Part shown: in pieces, positions 35,433 to 40,217 of the stretch
How positions within the stretch are numbered: position 1 is the stretch's first letter
Layout: each line of letters opens with the position of its first letter
DNA from: Nitrososphaeria archaeon
GTDB taxonomy: Archaea > Thermoproteota > Nitrososphaeria > Nitrososphaerales > JAAOZN01
Assembly (NCBI GenBank): GCA_029775855.1
Contig: JARVJZ010000006.1
Coordinates: 140,353-180,569, forward strand
Direction of reading: 5' to 3'
DNA length: 40,217 bases
Made by a program: the position numbers and the translations under genes
Notes under the pieces: model-generated
What the model saw: the letters and a program-made list of their open reading frames with translations, nothing else
Database searches by the model: none
What the model was told of the DNA's origin: nothing

Positions 35433-36926
35433 ATGCAACCACTCCATCTACTTGAGAAGAAGATTTTAAGAGCGTTAAGCGAGGTAGGTCAAGCAGATTT
35501 AGAGGGGTTAATTTCATCTTCTAAACTAAGCGAAGACCAAGTTAGAAGAGCGATAGAGTGGCTTCAAGCAAAAGGTTTCATACAACTTAACACGACGCAG
35601 AAGAATCTAATTGCACTTGGCTCTAAAGGGTTAGAAGCACTTAAAGAAGGGCTGCCTGAGCGTAGACTCATACAACACCTAAAGAAAGGCGTAAAGAACC
35701 TAGTTGAATTGAAGGGTTTATTCAAAGACGAACAAGAGTTCAGCGCATCCTTAGGCAGAGCCAAAAGGAGGGGCTGGATCAAGATAACGAACGATTGTGT
35801 AGAGCTGGTAAACGAGCCCAGCAGACTACCTGAGGAAGATTTGCTCGAGAAGTTAAGTGTTAAGCAGAATGTGGAGGAAGAGGAGTTAGTCAAAGACAAG
35901 GTGCTCTATGAAGGTGTAAAAGAGCTCCTGAGCAGACCCAACTACCTATCTAAAAAAGTCGTTAAGAAGGTTCAAGTAAGCCTAACAGAGCAAGGTAAAG
36001 CAGCCTTAAAGAGCATAGTCGAGGAAGAAGAGCTAGACGCTCTAACCCCAGAAACAATAATCTCAGGTATATGGAGGCAGAAGCGCCTTAGAGCAATAGA
36101 TGTAGAGGCGCCAGCACCACCAATCTACGCTGGAAGAAGACACCCTGTTCAACTATTCATAGATGAAGTTAGAGAAATCTTCATCTCTATGGGGTTTGAG
36201 GAAATAGAGGGTTCACTAATACAACCTTGCTTCTGGAACTTTGATGCACTCTTTACACCACAAGACCACCCTGCTAGGGAGATGCAAGACACATTCTACA
36301 TAAAAGGCGTGGCTCAGAACTACGCTGATAAAGAAGAAATCGCAAAGGTCTCTGCAACCCACAAAGACGGGTGGAGAACAGGCTCAAGAGGCTGGGGCTA
36401 CAACTGGCGAGAAGACGAAGCAAAAAAGCTTGTTCTCAGAACCCACACAACATCCATAACAGTAAGATACCTTGCTGAGCATAAACCAAAAGAAGCAAGA
36501 GTATTTACAGTTGGAAGAGTATTCAGAAACGAAAAAGTAACCTTCAAGAACCTAGTTGAATTCCACCAGATAGAGGGTATAGCGGTAGGACCAAGACTTA
36601 CACTAAGGGACCTAATGGGTCTGCTCTCAACCTTCTATAGGAGGCTGGGGCTAGAGAAAGTGAAGTTTTGGCCCACATTCTTCCCCTATACTGAGCCATC
36701 TATGCAGTCTGTAGTCTACTATGATAAAGCTGGTAAATGGATTGAGCTCTGTGGCATGGGGATCTTTAGACCAGAGGTGACACTACCTTTTGGTGTAAAG
36801 AATCCGGTGTTGGCTTGGGGCGGGGGTTTAGAGAGGTTGGTTATGATGAAATATGATTTGGATGATGTAAGAGAGCTTTACGCAAATAGGCTGAGCTGGT
36901 TAAGGAGGAGCCCACTTTGCCTGTAG
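35433..36926 (+). CDS. pheS: Phenylalanyl-tRNA synthetase alpha subunit
   Basis: The 497-residue catalytic subunit of archaeal-type PheRS. Winged-helix modules occupy the N-terminal 215 residues (for example the L-S-E-D-Q-V-R-R-A-I-E-W-L helix), followed by the class II catalytic core. Visible are H-P-V-Q-L-F-I-D-E-V, T-H-T-T-S-I-T-V-R-Y, motif 2 G-R-V-F-R-N-E, F-H-Q-I-E-G and motif 3 A-W-G-G-G-L-E-R-L-V. All expected landmarks are intact. The start is ATG 35433. The gene overlaps pheT by 10 bases, and GGAGGAG at 36904-36910 serves the pheT start. Confidence 0.96.
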   Translation: MQPLHLLEKKILRALSEVGQADLEGLISSSKLSEDQVRRAIEWLQAKGFIQLNTTQKNLIALGSKGLEALKEGLPERRLIQHLKKGVKNLVELKGLFKDEQEFSASLGRAKRRGWIKITNDCVELVNEPSRLPEEDLLEKLSVKQNVEEEELVKDKVLYEGVKELLSRPNYLSKKVVKKVQVSLTEQGKAALKSIVEEEELDALTPETIISGIWRQKRLRAIDVEAPAPPIYAGRRHPVQLFIDEVREIFISMGFEEIEGSLIQPCFWNFDALFTPQDHPAREMQDTFYIKGVAQNYADKEEIAKVSATHKDGWRTGSRGWGYNWREDEAKKLVLRTHTTSITVRYLAEHKPKEARVFTVGRVFRNEKVTFKNLVEFHQIEGIAVGPRLTLRDLMGLLSTFYRRLGLEKVKFWPTFFPYTEPSMQSVVYYDKAGKWIELCGMGIFRPEVTLPFGVKNPVLAWGGGLERLVMMKYDLDDVRELYANRLSWLRRSPLCL

Positions 36927-38578
36927 TAACCGTATATTATGACAGGCTTAGAAGACTGATGAACACAAGCGACATAGAAGCTTGTATAGAGCGTCTACCA
37001 TACCTAGGGTTAGACATAGAGGAGCGTGCTCAAGACTACATAAGAGTGGAGTATAACCCCAATAGACCAGACTTCTCAACAGATTACGGCATAGCAAGGG
37101 CTTTAAAAGGGCTCCTTGGGTTGGAGAAGGGCTGCCCAAGATACACTGTGCACAAAAGCAACCTTCTGGTTCAAGTAGACCCAAGCGTAAAAGATGTTAG
37201 ACCATACATAGTCTCAACACTAATAGAAGGTATCACTTTAGACGACGAGACGATAAGGCAGATCATAGCGATGCAAGAAGATCTGCATCACACAATAGGG
37301 CGAAGAAGGGCAAAAGTTTCAATAGGCATACATAACTTCGATGTTCTCCAGCCCCCAATCATCTACACAACTGAAACGCCTGAATTCAGATTCATACCTC
37401 TAGGCGGAGTTGAACCCCTATCTATGAAGGAGATTCTTGAAAAGACTTCTGTAGGTCAGAAATATGGCTGGATAGTCTCAAAGTATCCACGCTACCCCAT
37501 ACTGATAGATTCGCTTGGTCAAGTGCTCTCATTCCCACCTATAATCAACGGCGAACTGACCAGACTAACACCAGCTACAAGAAACTTATTCATAGACATA
37601 ACGGCAACAGACTTAAAGGCTGCTGAAGACACACTAGCCATACTTACAACAACACTAGCAGACGCAGGAAGCAAAATTAACTCAGCTGAAATACACTACA
37701 CAGATGGGAGCATAGTTACACCTAACCTCGCTGAGACAGAGATGAAGATTGAATTAAGGCGTGTAAATAGGCTGCTTGGGCTTAAGCTAAGTGGTGAAGA
37801 AGCTGTAGAATGCTTGGCTCGAAGCAGAATAGACGCAACCTACACAAACAGTTGGCTTAAGACTAAGATACCAAGATACAGAATAGATTTGATGCACCCA
37901 GTAGACCTTGTAGAGGAGGTCGCAATAGGCTACGGCTTAGATAGACTTACACCTACACTCCCCCCCTCAACAAGTGTAGGCAGAGCTCATCCTGAACTCA
38001 AAAGACTCTCTTTGATAAGAGAGGTGTGTGTTGGACTTGGTTTAACAGAGGTTATGAACCTTAGCCTCACAAGCGAAGCAACCCTATACACCAACCTACA
38101 AAGGGAAGCAAGCAGCGCCATAAAGGTAGAGGAACCTAAGAGTGGTGAACATGAATATCTAAGGGACATGCTCATACCAACCCTACTATCAAACCTATCA
38201 ACCAACATCCACGAACCATATCCGCAGAAACTCTTTGAAATCGCCAAAACCTTCCAAAGAAGAGGAGAAGAAATATACGAAGAATACCATGTAGCGGTAG
38301 TCACATCACATTCGGAAGCAAACTACACAGAAGCAAAGTCGCTACTCGACGCACTACTGCAACAAAGCTTAGGAATCAAATGCGAAACAAAGCCAGCAGT
38401 CAACCCCCTCTTCGTAGAGGGAAGGTGTGCCGAAATCAGAAAAGACAACCTAAAGGGAGTAATTGGAGAAATAAAACCAGAAGTACTACAAGCATTCCAC
38501 CTCAGAATGCCAACAGCAGCATTCGAACTAAACATAAACCAAAACACACATCATATAAATAACAACACCCACAAATAA
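36917..38578 (+). CDS. pheT: Phenylalanyl-tRNA synthetase beta subunit
   Basis: The 553-residue partner of PheS carries the B3/B4 editing domain and B5 DNA-binding-like fold. V-E-Y-N-P-N-R-P-D-F-S-T-D-Y-G (about 43-57) and G-R-R-R-A-K-V-S-I-G-I-H-N are characteristic of archaeal/eukaryotic PheT, as is the length. V-A-I-G-Y-G-L-D and A-H-P-E-L lie in the C-terminal core-like domain. The start is TTG 36917. The last dozen residues are an Asn/His/Thr-rich tail, and the DNA encoding it carries the TATA element of the downstream RNA candidate. Confidence 0.95.
   Translation: MPVVTVYYDRLRRLMNTSDIEACIERLPYLGLDIEERAQDYIRVEYNPNRPDFSTDYGIARALKGLLGLEKGCPRYTVHKSNLLVQVDPSVKDVRPYIVSTLIEGITLDDETIRQIIAMQEDLHHTIGRRRAKVSIGIHNFDVLQPPIIYTTETPEFRFIPLGGVEPLSMKEILEKTSVGQKYGWIVSKYPRYPILIDSLGQVLSFPPIINGELTRLTPATRNLFIDITATDLKAAEDTLAILTTTLADAGSKINSAEIHYTDGSIVTPNLAETEMKIELRRVNRLLGLKLSGEEAVECLARSRIDATYTNSWLKTKIPRYRIDLMHPVDLVEEVAIGYGLDRLTPTLPPSTSVGRAHPELKRLSLIREVCVGLGLTEVMNLSLTSEATLYTNLQREASSAIKVEEPKSGEHEYLRDMLIPTLLSNLSTNIHEPYPQKLFEIAKTFQRRGEEIYEEYHVAVVTSHSEANYTEAKSLLDALLQQSLGIKCETKPAVNPLFVEGRCAEIRKDNLKGVIGEIKPEVLQAFHLRMPTAAFELNINQNTHHINNNTHK
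38553..38560 (+). promoter_or_regulatory. TATA box for the RNA candidate, inside the pheT 3' end
   Basis: ATATAAAT at 38553-38560 matches the archaeal TATA consensus and lies about 25-27 bases upstream of 38581-38584, where the GC-rich structured segment begins. It is within the last codons of pheT. Confidence 0.5.
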
Positions 38579-38580
38579 TA

Positions 38581-38747
38581 GGCGAAGGCCTCTGCCAAAC
38601 AGCGTGGCGACGGCGGGTGTTTGAGCAAAGATGAAAACCCCGTTTACCCAAACACGCAACAAGCAGAGGCCGCCCCGGGGTAAGAGGCTTAGTGAGAGGA
38701 GGCAAAGCCTCTCTATGATCCGAGCTGTTCAGAGCCGGGGTACAGCC
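38581..38747 (+). ncRNA. Unidentified GC-rich structured RNA candidate
   Basis: About 57 percent GC against a mid-40s background, with no plausible reading frame. GGCCTCTGC (38587-38595) pairs perfectly with GCAGAGGCC (38663-38671), extended by GGC/GCC outside a small bulge. Inside, GCGTG (38602-38606) and GTGTTTG (38617-38623) are alternative partners of the CAAACACGC run at 38649-38657. A second domain has CCCCGG (38673-38678) facing CCGGGG (38735-38740), enclosing a bulged hairpin at about 38695-38714 with an AAA loop. A TATA box lies at the right distance upstream. It lacks the conserved motifs I know for RNase P, SRP, 5S or tRNA. A leader or riboswitch of the following transporter gene is the main alternative. 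Direction and ends are inferred. Confidence 0.5.
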
Positions 38748-38791
38748 AAATTTCAGCAACACTTAATTACATATGAGCATAGTTGAGAATT

Positions 38792-39700
38792 ATGGTTCTA
38801 CGCTTCATCGTAGACAATGTGTTAAGAAACTCGACAGTCATACTTTTGTTGGCGATCTTTATCGGGTTGACCTTCCCACAAGCAGCCCACTTCTTCAAGG
38901 GCTATGTGAACTACTCTTTGATCATTATGCTTACAGTTTCAACTATGGGTATGCGCATCAGAGCAATCTTTTCGGCAAAAAGGGGAGTGAAGACGATTTT
39001 AATTGGGTTAACCTTAAATTATGTTGTGCTATCAGCGCTCTGCATACTTCTCGGCTACATCTTTTTCCCGATGGATGTTGAGCTAAGAAACGGATTTGTA
39101 GTTATGGCTGCTGTGCCTGTTGCTGTAGCTGTTGTTCCATTCACCTATCTTCTAAATGGTGATGCAGAGTATTCGATGAGTATAACTGCGCTTCTCTATC
39201 TTTTGGCGCTGATTTTAACGCCGCTTCTGATCTACATACTCTTCGGCTCAGCCATAAACCTCTTAGACCTAATCATACTTGATCTCCAGCTCATCCTACT
39301 ACCACTAATCCTTTCGAGGGTTCTACTGCTGCTTAAAGCAAATAGGCTCTCTAGAGGAGTCTACGACATTATAATTAACCTCTCACTTGTAGTCATAGTA
39401 TACGCAATAATAGGTGTGAACCAACCCACCTTCTTATCTGGAGAAGGGTTCCTCTACCCCATCTTAGCAGCCTCACTCATACGCACATTCGGCATAGGCA
39501 TCCTAACAGAAAAAATATCGGCAAAGATAGGTGTAGAAAAGCAGCTCATCCCACCCTTCGCCATGCTAGCATCCATCAAAAACATGGCGCTCACAAGCAC
39601 CCTAGCTCTAAGCCTATTCGCACCCAAAAGCAGCATACCAGCAGCAATATGCATGCCCCTAGAGATATTCTTCTTCATCTACCTTAAAGCAAAAGCTTAG
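38792..39700 (+). CDS. Bile acid:sodium symporter (BASS)-family transporter
   Basis: A 302-residue integral membrane protein with about nine to ten hydrophobic helices. The pattern M-A-A-V-P-V-A-V-A-V-V-P-F-T-Y-L-L-N-G-D near the middle is the conserved sodium-site and crossover region of the BASS fold. N-M-A-L-T-S-T-L-A near the C-terminus corresponds to the second half. Members carry organic anions or pantoate/pyruvate with sodium; the cargo here is unknown. ATG 38792 is preferred over TTG 38783. A TTAATTAC element at about 38763-38770 is a possible leaderless promoter. The stop lies directly before the tRNA promoter. Confidence 0.8.
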   Translation: MVLRFIVDNVLRNSTVILLLAIFIGLTFPQAAHFFKGYVNYSLIIMLTVSTMGMRIRAIFSAKRGVKTILIGLTLNYVVLSALCILLGYIFFPMDVELRNGFVVMAAVPVAVAVVPFTYLLNGDAEYSMSITALLYLLALILTPLLIYILFGSAINLLDLIILDLQLILLPLILSRVLLLLKANRLSRGVYDIIINLSLVVIVYAIIGVNQPTFLSGEGFLYPILAASLIRTFGIGILTEKISAKIGVEKQLIPPFAMLASIKNMALTSTLALSLFAPKSSIPAAICMPLEIFFFIYLKAKA

Positions 39701-39708
39701 GCTTATAT
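39701..39708 (+). promoter_or_regulatory. tRNA promoter TATA box
   Basis: GCTTATAT at 39701-39708 immediately follows the transporter stop codon and is about 30 bases upstream of the tRNA 5' end, as expected for an archaeal tRNA promoter. Confidence 0.55.
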
Positions 39709-39735
39709 GCCCCTTCTAACTCAGCCAATAAGGTT

Positions 39736-39810
39736 GGGCCAGTCGTCTAGCTCGGTTAGGATATCGCCCTTACACGGCGAGGGTCGCAGGTTCAAATCCT
39801 GCCTGGCCCA
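39736..39810 (+). tRNA. tRNA-Val (anticodon UAC)
   Basis: A complete 75-base cloverleaf. The acceptor stem GGGCCAG pairs with CTGGCCC, the D-arm contains TAGCTCGGTTAGG, and the anticodon stem TCGCC/GGCGA encloses the loop CTTACAC with anticodon TAC. The variable region is GGGTC, and the T-arm GCAGG-TTCAAAT-CCTGC is perfect. The discriminator is A at 39810, and CCA follows in the DNA at 39811-39813, so the 3' end is genomically encoded. There is no intron. It reads GUA codons and possibly other valine codons by wobble. Confidence 0.97.
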
Positions 39811-39813
39811 CCA

Positions 39814-40217
39814 AATTTCAGTCTAAATACAAAGCACTTTTCCTCCTTGACAGAAGTTGAGGACCAAGTACACATACTTAGCTGAGGACTTAGGCGTTGA
39901 TTCAGTAACTTACAGCCGAATTGATAGTTACTGCTATGTTTACCTCAGAATTCCAGCTTTGTGCTGAATGTAACGAATACGAAGGCTATGCTTGGAGTTG
40001 ATGGGGTTAAAGCGTCTGAGGATGGTTTTGCAGATTTATTCGGTATTCCATCTTCTGGATAGATTTGTTATCGCATCTAACCCATAAATCAACAAGGGAA
40101 CCAATGACCTTATCTTCAAAGACACACAGATAGGTTATCCAAATTTAGATGCAGAGCTGCGAAGGCTAACGTCACTACCGGATTACCGCCGAAAAAATTT
40201 TTTCTCCAAAAAATGTG
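39814..40217. other. Post-tRNA region without intact gene; possible decayed coding remnants
   Basis: No convincing gene was found in these 404 bases. Short stretches look coding-like but are broken by stops. One starts near 39878 (L-A-E-D-L-G-V-D-S-V-T-Y-S-R) and ends at a TGA near 39967. A 24-codon ATG frame runs 39988-40062. A frame open from 40088 to the window end has no start codon and includes L-D-A-E-L-R-R-L-T-S-L-P-D-Y. An A6/T6 run (about 40193-40204) near the end may act as a terminator. This could be relics of a gene or element that entered beside the tRNA. No attachment-site duplication was seen. Confidence 0.3.

Noticed and set aside
38581-38747. RNase P, SRP, 5S rRNA, or TPP/fluoride riboswitch
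   Set aside because: None of the conserved segments known for these RNAs (for example GAGGAAAGUC, the SRP helix 8 GGAAG/GAGCA loop, or CUGAGA) is present on either strand.
39988-40062. Small 24-residue ORF after the tRNA
   Set aside because: Too short, with no ribosome-binding site or recognisable motif; treated as part of a decayed region.

Overview
The window reads as a chromosomal segment of an archaeon, most likely of the Thermoproteota (Nitrososphaeria / Caldarchaeales / Bathyarchaeia neighbourhood). The evidence is a set of archaeal-type informational genes: GatD and GatE, ABCE1/Rli1, archaeal PheS/PheT, Cdc48, Trm5, an ATP-dependent DNA ligase, and a small two-helix membrane protein that I recall from thaumarchaeal-type genomes. 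There are also F420-type luciferase-like oxidoreductases, frequent TTG and GTG starts, and archaeal TATA elements placed for leaderless transcripts. GC content looks mid-40s percent by eye. No plasmid, phage, transposon or CRISPR signature is evident. The exact clade is inference.

Layout. (A) 1-1016: the tail of an unidentified gene and an orphan ParB-like protein. (B) 1013-16765: an accessory, catabolic-looking block. It holds two luciferase-like (F420/flavin) oxidoreductases flanking a three-subunit xanthine dehydrogenase-family molybdenum hydroxylase, an M29/NicX-like metalloenzyme, a cupin, a carboxymuconolactone decarboxylase-like protein, a class V aminotransferase (AGXT/PucG type), an amidohydrolase, a complete BMP-family (nucleoside/purine type) ABC importer and a zinc alcohol dehydrogenase. 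(C) 17028-19520: two-subunit class I fumarase and a NAD kinase fused to a winged helix. (D) 19610-22360: NapG/NapH-like ferredoxins and a site-2 protease. (E) 22457-29024: acetyltransferase, DNA ligase, small membrane protein, ABCE1-Trm5 pair, an ArsR-type regulator divergent from hsp20. (F) 29040-38578: Cdc48, GatD-GatE, a SIMPL protein and PheS-PheT. (G) 38579-40217: a GC-rich, strongly structured unassigned RNA candidate with its own TATA box, a BASS-family transporter, tRNA-Val(UAC), and about 400 bases of apparently decayed sequence.

How it may work together. Block B is plausibly one uptake-and-degradation route for an N-heterocycle such as a purine, pyrimidine or pyridine. A BMP receptor/permease/ATPase imports the compound, a molybdenum hydroxylase oxidises the ring, and LLM oxidoreductases, an M29/NicX-like enzyme, a cupin, an amidohydrolase and an aminotransferase act further down. 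The substrate cannot be fixed from sequence. Block E/F contains an apparent heat-shock unit. An ArsR-type wHTH-plus-helical regulator of the size of Pyrococcus Phr is divergent from hsp20-cdc48, with repeated elements around both promoters. The most intriguing non-coding feature is the candidate RNA at 38581-38747.
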